Shown here: positions 1 through 7,024 of the stretch, in pieces
How positions within the stretch are numbered: the first letter of the stretch is position 1
Layout of the letters: each line of letters starts with the position of its first letter
Origin: Caulobacteraceae bacterium
Lineage (GTDB): Bacteria > Pseudomonadota > Alphaproteobacteria > Caulobacterales > Caulobacteraceae
Length of the DNA stretch: 7,024 nucleotides
Direction: 5' to 3'
Assembly (NCBI GenBank): GCA_947456005.1
Contig: CANGRP010000137.1
Coordinates: forward strand, 1 to 7,024
Translations under genes and position numbers: made by a program
The notes under the pieces: generated by a model
What the model saw: only the letters and a program-made list of their open reading frames with translations
Database searches by the model: none
What the model was told of the DNA's origin: nothing

Positions 1-695
1 ACGACGGCGAGGATCGGGGTCTGGCGCGAAGGGTCGCCGGACCTCAACCCCGCGACCAGGCGCAGGGCGTCGAAGCTCCGGCTGGCGATGTTGATCACCG
101 CGAGGTCGACCGCACCCCGGGCGGAGGTGAGGGCCTTCTCCGGATCGGTCTCCACGACGGGGCGGTGCTCGGCAGCGAGGTCGGCCGCCAGGGCCTGGGC
201 CTGGGCCAGATCATCGTCGACGACCAGGACACGCCCGCCAGAAGCACCAAGGCGGGCGCCGGGCATGGGGGCCATTCCCATCCTGCGACTGGTGTCTTCC
301 CGCTCGCGAAGCTCGTCGATCATCACCTTCAGGCGCGCCAGGCTGCGCAGCCGGGCGAACAGGATGACGTCGTCGATGGGCTTGGACAGGAACTCGTCGG
401 CCCCCGCCTCCAGCCCCTCGAGCCGCGACTCGCGGCTGTCCAGGGCGGTGAGCAGCACCACGGGAATGTGCCGCAGGGCCGCATCGGCCTTCAGGGCGCG
501 ACAGACCTGCAGGCCGTCCATTCCCGGCATGAGGACGTCGAGGAGGATGATGTCGGGAAGCTCCCGGGCCGCGATTTCCAGCGCCGTGGCGCCGTCGGCT
601 GCGGTCGAGACCTGATAGTACTCGGCGTTCAGCTTGGCCTCGAGGATCCGGCGGCTGCCTTCGATATCATCGACGAGCAGGATTCGGGCGGTCAT
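1..695 (-). CDS. pleD: PleD-type response regulator / diguanylate cyclase, N-terminal part (cut by window edge)
   Basis: The visible 231 residues are two receiver domains; the C-terminal GGDEF catalytic domain expected of PleD lies beyond base 1. In Caulobacter, PleD is phosphorylated by DivJ, dimerises and makes c-di-GMP at the stalked pole, driving flagellum ejection and stalk formation. Receiver 1 (about residues 2-120) has the acidic pair D9/D10, phospho-acceptor D53 in LLDVLMPGMDG, T83 and K105, so it should be phosphorylatable. LNAEYYQV, carrying Y26, matches the dimer-interface segment of C. crescentus PleD. Receiver 2 (from about residue 154) keeps VVDDD but has N instead of D at the acceptor position (AVINIASRSFD), as in the known degenerate adaptor domain. 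R178 in EHRPVVETDPEKA matches the arginine that contacts inhibitory c-di-GMP in PleD. The ATG at 693-695 lies three bases after the divK stop, with GGAGG at 711-715 inside divK, a rather long 15-base spacing. Identity is confident; the cyclase domain is inferred. Confidence 0.95.
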   Translation of the reverse strand, partial: MTARILLVDDIEGSRRILEAKLNAEYYQVSTAADGATALEIAARELPDIILLDVLMPGMDGLQVCRALKADAALRHIPVVLLTALDSRESRLEGLEAGADEFLSKPIDDVILFARLRSLARLKVMIDELREREDTSRRMGMAPMPGARLGASGGRVLVVDDDLAQAQALAADLAAEHRPVVETDPEKALTSARGAVDLAVINIASRSFDALRLVAGLRSGDPSRQTPILAV

Positions 696-698
696 GGC

Positions 699-1064
699 CT
701 AGTCCAGAAGCCTCCGGATGGTGTCCAGGAAGCCGGAGACCGAGATGGGCTTGGAAATGTAGGCCTCGCAGCCGCCCTGCCGGATGCGTTCCTCGTCGCC
801 CTTCATCGCAAAGGCGGTCACCGCCACAACGGGGATGGAGGCCAGCTCATCGTCCTCCTTCAGCCACTTTGTGACTTCAAGGCCGGAGATCTCGGGCAGC
901 TGGATATCCATCAGGATCAGGTCGGGACGCTGTTCCCGGGCCAGGGAGAGGGCTTCCAGGCCCTCGCGGGTCTGGAGGGTCTCATAGCCCTCGGCGTCGA
1001 GCAGATCATGAAAAAGCTTCATGTTCAGCTCGTTATCCTCGACGATGAGGACCTTCTTGGCCAT
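699..1064 (-). CDS. divK: Single-domain response regulator DivK
   Basis: A stand-alone receiver of 121 residues with no output domain. In Caulobacter, DivK is phosphorylated by DivJ and dephosphorylated by PleC. DivK-P binds DivL and the kinases DivJ and PleC, lowering CckA-CtrA activity to allow replication. All receiver residues are present: E9/D10, phospho-acceptor D53 in LILMDIQLPEISG, T83 and K105 in YISKPIS. D90 in AMKGDEERI, the position altered in the classic cold-sensitive divK allele, is also intact. The start is the ATG at 1062-1064 (MAKKVLIVEDNELN); an upstream in-frame extension to 1109 is rejected because the family begins at MxKKVLIVED. The ribosome binding site is weak (AGGT about ten bases upstream). 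The protein ends at RRLLD, about four residues short of the C. crescentus protein as I remember it. pleD follows after three bases, so the two are surely cotranscribed. The upstream CtrA box suggests cell-cycle control. Confidence 0.97.
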   Translation of the reverse strand: MAKKVLIVEDNELNMKLFHDLLDAEGYETLQTREGLEALSLAREQRPDLILMDIQLPEISGLEVTKWLKEDDELASIPVVAVTAFAMKGDEERIRQGGCEAYISKPISVSGFLDTIRRLLD

Positions 1065-1139
1065 CCGTCCACCGACCTGCATTTGGCGCCCCGGGCGGCC
1101 CGGGAACACCTTCCGGCGAAGGCTATCCCATGGATATCC

Positions 1140-1155
1140 TTAAGCACGCGTTATC
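1140..1155 (-). promoter_or_regulatory. Candidate CtrA-binding box upstream of divK
   Basis: The + strand reads TTAA-GCACGCG-TTATC, one mismatch from the CtrA consensus TTAA-N7-TTAAC. Read toward divK it is GATAA-N7-TTAA. The box sits 75 bases upstream of the divK start codon and is the only TTAA I noticed in this GC-rich window. Toward divK, a weak -10-like GGATAG at 1123-1128 follows, so CtrA could sit over the -35 region. C. crescentus divK is described as a CtrA target, which agrees with this. The box is also only 12 bases from the divergent start codon at 1168, so it may affect both directions; strand is given for divK. Confidence 0.6.
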
Positions 1156-1167
1156 TGGGCAACATTC

Positions 1168-1839
1168 ATGACCTTTACCTCGCCAGACCTCCCGCCTCCG
1201 GACCTGAAGTCGCTTGGCGTCAGCGGGGAACGGCCGCTGATTATTGTCGACGTGGATGAAGTGCTGGGCCTCTTCATGGAGGGCTTCGCCCGGTATCTGG
1301 CGACCCACGGCTTCGAGATGCGATTCGACCGCTTCGCGCTGTTCCAGAACATCTATCGACCGGGTGAAGACCAACACATCGACATCGAGACAGGCCAGGC
1401 CCACTTCCAGACCTTCTTCCGGGATGCGGTCGAGGACATGCCCGTCGCCGAAGGCGGCCCCGAGGCCCTGGCCCGCCTGTCCCGGCGTGCGGACATCGTG
1501 GTTCTGACCAATGCGCCCGGCCAGGCGCTGGAGGGGCGCGCGCGCTGGCTCAGGAAACACGGCATGGACTATCCCCTCCTGGTGAACAGCGGACTCAAGG
1601 GGCCGGTGGCCGCGAAGCTGGCCGCACAGGCGAGAGGACCGGCGGCCTTCATCGACGACATGATCCCCAATCTCGATTCGGTGGCTGAGCACGCCCCGGA
1701 GATCGCGCGTTTTCAAACGGTCGCGGATCGACGGTTGAGGCCCATGGCGCCCAGCCGCCCCGACCTCCACCCGCGAGTCGATGGCTGGGAGGCCCTCGAG
1801 GCGGCCATCGCCGAAGCTCTGGAGCCCGCCCGCCGATGA
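1168..1839 (+). CDS. HAD-superfamily hydrolase, substrate unknown
   Basis: A cytoplasmic protein of 223 residues with the four HAD motifs in order. Motif I is IIVDVDEVL (nucleophile D28, acid/base D30). Motif II is VVLTNAP (T114). The motif III lysine is probably K144 or K150 in NSGLKGPVAAK. Motif IV is AFIDDMIPN (D163/D164). About 80 residues between motifs I and II leave room for a C1-type cap, as in class I phosphatases and 5'(3')-deoxyribonucleotidases. The first 20 residues are a proline-rich leader with no signal peptide or membrane segment. The ATG at 1168 is preferred because the next Met (residue 37) is past motif I, although no clear Shine-Dalgarno sequence precedes it. Its stop overlaps the kinase start as ATGA (1836-1839), implying translational coupling. 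A phosphatase acting on a sugar or nucleotide phosphate is plausible from the family and neighbour, but the sequence does not settle the substrate. No LexA-type GTTC-N7-GTTC box was seen upstream. Confidence 0.85.
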   Translation: MTFTSPDLPPPDLKSLGVSGERPLIIVDVDEVLGLFMEGFARYLATHGFEMRFDRFALFQNIYRPGEDQHIDIETGQAHFQTFFRDAVEDMPVAEGGPEALARLSRRADIVVLTNAPGQALEGRARWLRKHGMDYPLLVNSGLKGPVAAKLAAQARGPAAFIDDMIPNLDSVAEHAPEIARFQTVADRRLRPMAPSRPDLHPRVDGWEALEAAIAEALEPARR

Positions 1840-2723
1840 TCGCCTTCGGGCTGGACCTTGGGGGAACCAAGATCGAGGCGGCGGCCCTGTCGCCCGACGG
1901 CGCCTTCCTGGCCCGGGTCCGCCGCCCGACGCCGGGCGCCTACGAGGCGGGGCTGGAGGCCGTGGCTGAGGCCCTGGCTGAGGCCGAGCGACAGGCGGGC
2001 GCCCGTGCGGCGCGGATCGGTATCGGCGGTCCGGGCTCTGTGAACCCGCTCACCGGGCGGATGCGCAACGCCAACTCCACCTGGCTGAACGGACAGCCCT
2101 TTCCAGAAGACCTCGCCCGGCGCCTCGGTCGTCCCGTGCGCTACGCAAACGACGCCGACTGCCTGGCGGTCTCCGAGGCCCGGGACGGGGCGGCGCAGGG
2201 CCGTGACCCTGTCTTCGCCGTCATCCTCGGGACAGGGTGCGGCGGCGGCTTGACCGTGTGCGGGCGGCTGGTCACGGGGGCTCATGGAATCGCCGGTGAG
2301 TGGGGCCACAGCCCCCTGCCCTCACCCACCCCGGAGGAGACGCCCGGTCCAGCGTGCTGGTGCGGACGCCGCGGCTGCCTGGAAACCTGGCTCTCCGGCC
2401 CTGGCCTGGCGCGGGACGACGGTCGCGGGCTCACGGCAGAGGCGGTCGCGGAGCGGGCGGCGCAGAGGGAGGTCAGGGCCCTGGCCAGCCTGGAGCGTCA
2501 CGCCGGACGCCTGGCCCGCGGTCTCGCCGGAGTGGTGAACCTGCTCGATCCGGCTGTCATCGTGCTGGGCGGAGGCGTCGGCGGGATTCCCGGCCTGGCG
2601 GAGGGGCTCGCCGAGCGGATTCGCCCCCATGTCTTCAGCGACGACTGGCGATGCGAGGGCGTCCGGCCCCGCTTCGGGGACTCCTCCGGCGTCCGCGGCG
2701 CAGCCTGGCTTTGGGACAGGTGA
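1836..2723 (+). CDS. mak: ROK-family fructokinase (Mak type)
   Basis: A 295-residue sugar kinase that should phosphorylate fructose (possibly mannose) with ATP at C6 in the cytoplasm. The N-terminal phosphate loop is GLDLGGTKIE (residues 5-14). The catalytic base is D106 in YANDADCLAVSEA. ILGTGCGGG (130-138) is the second nucleotide-phosphate loop. GEWGH (154-158) and CWCGRRGCLE (174-183) form the ROK signature, with H158, C174, C176 and C181 as zinc ligands. The YANDADCLAVSEA, GEWGHSPLP and C-terminal GDSSGVRGAAWLW segments closely resemble E. coli Mak, and the length is near its 302 residues, so Mak-type fructokinase is favoured over glucokinase, NagK or a ROK repressor; there is no N-terminal helix-turn-helix. 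The ATG overlaps the HAD stop by four bases, and the TGA overlaps the dinB GTG by four bases. Sugar preference is inferred from sequence resemblance. Confidence 0.88.
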   Translation: MIAFGLDLGGTKIEAAALSPDGAFLARVRRPTPGAYEAGLEAVAEALAEAERQAGARAARIGIGGPGSVNPLTGRMRNANSTWLNGQPFPEDLARRLGRPVRYANDADCLAVSEARDGAAQGRDPVFAVILGTGCGGGLTVCGRLVTGAHGIAGEWGHSPLPSPTPEETPGPACWCGRRGCLETWLSGPGLARDDGRGLTAEAVAERAAQREVRALASLERHAGRLARGLAGVVNLLDPAVIVLGGGVGGIPGLAEGLAERIRPHVFSDDWRCEGVRPRFGDSSGVRGAAWLWDR

Positions 2724-4003
2724 AGGCCCTCTGCCGTGACTGCCTGGCGCCTGGCCCCGCTGCACCGCGCTGCCCGGCCTGCGGCTCCCCCCGGCGCATC
2801 GCCCATCCTGAGCTCGACACCCTGTCCATCGCCCACATCGACTGCGACGCCTTCTACGCCTCCGTGGAAAAGCGGGACCATCCTGAACTGAGGGACCGGC
2901 CCGTGATCGTGGGGGGTGGGCGGCGGGGCGTGGTCACGACCTGCTGCTACATCGCCCGGACCTTCGGCGTCCGGTCGGCAATGCCGATGTTCAAGGCCCT
3001 GGCCGCCTGTCCCCAGGCCGTGGTCCTGCCCCCGGACTTCCCCCGGTACCGGGCGGAGAGCCGCCGGCTGATGGACATGATGCGAGACCTGACCCCCCTG
3101 GTTCAGCCCCTGTCCCTCGATGAGGCCTGGCTGGACCTGTCGGGGACGGAGCGCCTGCACCAGGCCCCGCCGGCCCTGACCCTGGCTCGCCTGCAGGCCC
3201 GTATCGAGGCCGAGACCGGCCTGACCGTCTCGATCGGCCTCGCCCCCAACAAGTTCCTGGCCAAGATCGCCTCGGACCTCGACAAGCCCCGGGGCTTCTC
3301 GGTCATCGGCGCCGCTGAGGCGCAGGCCTTCCTCGCCGCCCGGTCGGTCCGCCTTCTGCCCGGGGTGGGACCGGTCATGGCCAGGAGCCTGGAGAAGGCG
3401 GGCTTCGAGCGGATCGGCCAGATCGCCCGCGCAGACATCCGGACCCTGGCGACCCGGTTCGGGGACTTTGGGCTTCGTCTTCACGACATGTCGCTGGGAC
3501 GGGACGGCCGGGCCGTCAATCCGGGGCAGGTCCGCAAGTCGATCAGTGCCGAGACCACCTTCGAGACCGACCTCAGCGATCCGGCGGCGCTCGACGCCCA
3601 CCTGGTGCGACTGGCCGAACGTGTCGCCCGGCAGGCGCGGGCCGCCGACCAGGCGGGACGGGTCGCGACCCTGAAGCTGAAGGATCCCGCCTTCCGTATC
3701 CGAAGCCGGCGGCGGACGCTGCCAGCCCCGACCCAGACCGCCCGGACCCTGATCGCCGCCGCTCGTGAGCTCCTGTCCGCAGAACTGGAAGGCGGAAGGC
3801 GGGAAGCCTTTCGGTTGATCGGTGTCGGCCTCTCGGACCTTTCCGCTCCCGACGCCGCCGGTGGCGACCTCTTCTCGGCCGAGGATCCCCGCACACTGGC
3901 GGCGGAGCGCGCCGCGGACGCCATCCGCGCTCGATTCGGGCCGGGAATCCTGTCGCCCGCCCGCGAGCTTCCACCCCGAAAGCCGCCACGCGAAGGCTCA
4001 TGA
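2720..4003 (+). CDS. dinB: DNA polymerase IV (Y family) with N-terminal four-cysteine extension
   Basis: A translesion polymerase of 427 residues. A 35-residue N-terminal extension carries CRDC (C5, C8) and CPAC (C18, C21), a CxxC-N9-CxxC pattern that probably binds zinc. The polymerase core begins at IAHIDCDAFYASVEKR, with metal ligand D41 and steric-gate F45. TTCCYIARTFGVRSAMP (73-89) holds the nucleotide-contacting Tyr and Arg, and SLDEAWLD supplies catalytic D134 and E135. A helix-hairpin-helix thumb segment (LLPGVGPV, about 212-219) and a little-finger domain follow. GGDLF (381-385) is a weak candidate sliding-clamp motif lacking the usual Gln. The GTG at 2720 is chosen because it overlaps the kinase stop as GTGA and keeps the cysteine module; TTG at 2711 is possible, and the open frame running back to 2300 lies inside mak. 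I recall similar leaders in other alphaproteobacterial DinB proteins. No SOS box was found upstream of the operon, so regulation is unclear. Confidence 0.93.
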   Translation: MKALCRDCLAPGPAAPRCPACGSPRRIAHPELDTLSIAHIDCDAFYASVEKRDHPELRDRPVIVGGGRRGVVTTCCYIARTFGVRSAMPMFKALAACPQAVVLPPDFPRYRAESRRLMDMMRDLTPLVQPLSLDEAWLDLSGTERLHQAPPALTLARLQARIEAETGLTVSIGLAPNKFLAKIASDLDKPRGFSVIGAAEAQAFLAARSVRLLPGVGPVMARSLEKAGFERIGQIARADIRTLATRFGDFGLRLHDMSLGRDGRAVNPGQVRKSISAETTFETDLSDPAALDAHLVRLAERVARQARAADQAGRVATLKLKDPAFRIRSRRRTLPAPTQTARTLIAAARELLSAELEGGRREAFRLIGVGLSDLSAPDAAGGDLFSAEDPRTLAAERAADAIRARFGPGILSPARELPPRKPPREGS

Positions 4004-4084
4004 CCCAGGCGCCACGGGGCGAGGGAAGTGTGGAAAACTGAGGCGCCGGGCGTCGAGGGGGCCCCACCTCTCCGCTATGCCTCT

Positions 4085-4114
4085 TTCATTCCTTGGGGGT
4101 TGGCATATCTAATC
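4085..4114 (+). promoter_or_regulatory. AT-richer promoter candidate for clpS-clpA
   Basis: The dinB-clpS gap (4004-4160) is GC-rich except for this stretch. TTCATT at 4085-4090 and TCTAAT at 4108-4113 are separated by 17 bases, resembling a weak -35/-10 pair. CTTGGG at 4092-4097 could instead be a heat-shock-like -35, but its spacing to an AT-rich -10 is poor. Assignment rests on position and composition only. No clear terminator for dinB was found between 4004 and 4084, so read-through from dinB into clpS is possible. Confidence 0.3.
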
Positions 4115-4124
4115 GTGGTCTGAG

Positions 4125-4145
4125 GGGCGCCGTCCGGAAGCGCCC
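4125..4145 (+). promoter_or_regulatory. Hairpin in the clpS leader just before the ribosome binding site
   Basis: GGGCGC (4125-4130) can pair with GCGCCC (4140-4145) around a nine-base loop. This six-pair GC stem ends two bases before the clpS Shine-Dalgarno GGAGA (4148-4152). No T-run follows, so it is not a standard terminator. It could shape ribosome access or protect the mRNA end, or be chance in GC-rich DNA. Confidence 0.35.
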
Positions 4146-4160
4146 GTGGAGACGTATCGG

Positions 4161-4490
4161 ATGGCCGAGCGCAAGCAGGGGGATCAGGGGACGGGCGATC
4201 GCTCTGCAGTGATCACCCAGACCAAGACCCGCACCCAGCGGCCCTCGATGTATCGGGTGCTGATCCTGAACGACGACTACACGCCTATGGAGTTCGTGGT
4301 CTACGTTCTGGAGCAGTACTTCCACAAGTCGCGGGAGGAGGCGACGCGGATCATGCTGCACGTCCATCAGACGGGCGTCGGGGTCTGCGGGGTCTACACC
4401 TACGAAGTCGCGGAAACCAAGGTGGCGCAGGTCATCGACACCGCCCGCCGCCACCAGCACCCTCTGCAGTGCACCATGGAAAAGGACTAG
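4161..4490 (+). CDS. clpS: ClpS, N-degron adaptor for ClpAP
   Basis: A 109-residue adaptor that binds proteins with destabilising N-terminal residues (Leu, Phe, Tyr, Trp) and hands them to ClpA for unfolding and ClpP degradation. A flexible N-terminal tail (about residues 1-27), needed in the family to engage ClpA, precedes the folded core YRVLILNDDYTPMEFVVYVL. The pocket residues binding the substrate alpha-amino group are N37, D39 and H69 (LHVHQTG), with gatekeeper M43. These match N47, D49, H79 and M53 of C. crescentus ClpS with a constant ten-residue offset. The C-terminal half (VGVCGVYTYEVAETKV, then a tail ending in TMEKD) is nearly identical to the Caulobacter protein as I recall it. 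The ATG at 4161 is chosen because GGAGA at 4148-4152 is eight bases upstream and MAERKQG matches the family; the GTG at 4146 is rejected. clpA follows after five bases. Confidence 0.97.
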   Translation: MAERKQGDQGTGDRSAVITQTKTRTQRPSMYRVLILNDDYTPMEFVVYVLEQYFHKSREEATRIMLHVHQTGVGVCGVYTYEVAETKVAQVIDTARRHQHPLQCTMEKD

Positions 4491-4495
4491 CGACC

Positions 4496-6823
<2,328 letters not shown>

Positions 6824-6837
6824 CCGGCCTGGTTGCA

Positions 6838-6856
6838 GGCGCGAAGGGTCTGCGCC
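6838..6856 (+). terminator. Weak hairpin after clpA, possible terminator
   Basis: GGCGC (6838-6842) can pair with GCGCC (6852-6856) around a nine-base loop, starting 15 bases after the clpA stop. There is no T-run, so intrinsic termination is doubtful. The stronger palindromes that follow may do the job instead. Confidence 0.25.
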
Positions 6857-6896
6857 CCCTGACCGGGCGTCGCCCGGAGCGCCCCCGTGGGGGAGC
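6855..6896 (+). repeat. Double-hairpin palindromic repeat, copy 1 (forward)
   Basis: Begins CCCCCTGA, then stem CCGGGC (6863-6868) with GCCCGG (6872-6877) around GTC, then stem CCCCC (6882-6886) with GGGGG (6889-6893), flanked by GC/GC pairs at 6879-6880 and 6895-6896. Ungapped over 42 bases it agrees with copy 3 at 36 positions by my hand count. It is the most diverged in its left end, lacking the TTGA seen in the other two copies. No open frame of note; this is intergenic repeat DNA. Confidence 0.75.
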
Positions 6897-6910
6897 CATG
6901 GTCCCGTAAT

Positions 6911-6959
6911 TCCTCCCCCCAGGGGGAGGTGGCGCGCGCAGCGCGACGGAGGGGGTCAA
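6911..6959 (-). repeat. Double-hairpin palindromic repeat, copy 2 (inverted)
   Basis: Read on the minus strand it begins TTGACCCCCTC, identical for 11 bases to copy 3. A stem CGCGC/GCGCG (6933-6937 with 6941-6945) follows, then the strong stem CCTCCCCC (6912-6919) with GGGGGAGG (6922-6929), then AATT as in copy 3. The first stem has a different sequence from the other copies but keeps its place and three-base loop, so the fold is preserved while the bases change. Confidence 0.78.
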
Positions 6960-6982
6960 CGGCGAGGGGGATTGACCCCCTC
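6949..6982. repeat. Inverted repeat joining copies 2 and 3
   Basis: Because copies 2 and 3 face each other, GAGGGGGTCAA (6949-6959) and TTGACCCCCTC (6972-6982) form a perfect 11-pair stem around a 12-base loop. In RNA from either strand this would be a stable hairpin and may stop transcripts from both sides or protect the clpA mRNA 3' end; no T-run is present. Confidence 0.7.
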
Positions 6983-7020
6983 ACCCGGCTTCGCCGGGAG
7001 CTCCCCCTTGGGGGAGCAAT
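6972..7020 (+). repeat. Double-hairpin palindromic repeat, copy 3 (forward)
   Basis: Begins TTGACCCCCTCA, then stem CCCGGC (6984-6989) with GCCGGG (6993-6998) around TTC, then stem GCTCCCCC (7000-7007) with GGGGGAGC (7010-7017), then AATT at 7018-7021. It is the cleanest copy and probably complete, though further copies could lie past the window edge. I recall similar GGGGGAG-type palindromic units being common between genes in Caulobacterales and Sphingomonadales genomes. Confidence 0.78.
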
Positions 7021-7024
7021 TGGC

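Noticed and set aside
1023..1167. LexA/SOS box (GTTC-N7-GTTC) upstream of the HAD-mak-dinB operon
   Set aside because: Only a single GTTC (1023-1026, inside divK) was seen, with no partner at the right spacing.
1065..1167. GANTC (CcrM methylation) sites in the divergent gap
   Set aside because: Looked for because CcrM/GcrA control is common in this group; none seen here or in the clpS upstream gap.
165..1259. 364-codon plus-strand frame opposite pleD and divK
   Set aside because: It spans the antisense of two clear response regulators and the intergenic gap, and the product resembles no family I know. A composition shadow.
2300..2719. Long N-terminal extension of the dinB frame
   Set aside because: This stretch is the out-of-frame reading of the mak coding sequence. 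The GTG at 2720 with the GTGA overlap explains the start better.
2498..3601. 367-codon minus-strand frame opposite mak and dinB
   Set aside because: Antisense of two genes with intact catalytic motifs; no recognisable domain and a low-complexity translation.
4055..4070. Terminator after dinB from the GAGGGGGCCCCACCTC segment
   Set aside because: The GGGGCCCC core has no loop, the outer GAGG/CCTC pairing is short and there is no T-run.

Overview
The window is GC-rich alphaproteobacterial chromosome. It most likely comes from the Caulobacterales, a Caulobacter or Phenylobacterium relative. The basis is recognition of the proteins from memory, not a search: the divK and pleD products are close to those of Caulobacter crescentus along their visible lengths, and the clpS and clpA products are equally Caulobacter-like. 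Coding density is high, the genes overlap or nearly abut, and no phage, transposon, CRISPR or tRNA signature was seen.

Layout. Positions 1-1064, minus strand: the cell-cycle operon divK-pleD. divK is complete. pleD is cut by the left edge after its first receiver domain and most of its second. Positions 1065-1167: a short divergent intergenic region with a near-perfect CtrA box (TTAA-N7-TTAT). Positions 1168-4003, plus strand: three genes joined by 4-base stop/start overlaps, namely a HAD-superfamily hydrolase of unknown substrate, a ROK-family fructokinase (mak type), and a DNA polymerase IV (dinB) with an N-terminal four-cysteine extension. Positions 4004-4160: an intergenic region with an AT-richer promoter candidate and a hairpin just before the clpS ribosome binding site. 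Positions 4161-6823, plus strand: clpS and clpA, the N-degron adaptor and its AAA+ unfoldase, 5 bases apart. Positions 6824-7024: no gene, but three copies of a double-hairpin palindromic repeat in +,-,+ orientation, one showing a compensatory base change.

Function. DivK and PleD are two response regulators of the swarmer-to-stalked transition: DivK acts by protein contacts and PleD by making c-di-GMP. ClpS-ClpA, with ClpP encoded elsewhere, degrades N-degron substrates. The HAD-mak-dinB unit looks like one transcript, but nothing in the sequence shows why a sugar kinase and a translesion polymerase should share it. Most of the window is ordinary core genome. The points most worth a second look are the terminal repeat array, the CtrA box, the unassigned HAD protein and the cysteine module on DinB. 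I see no convincing new multi-gene system.
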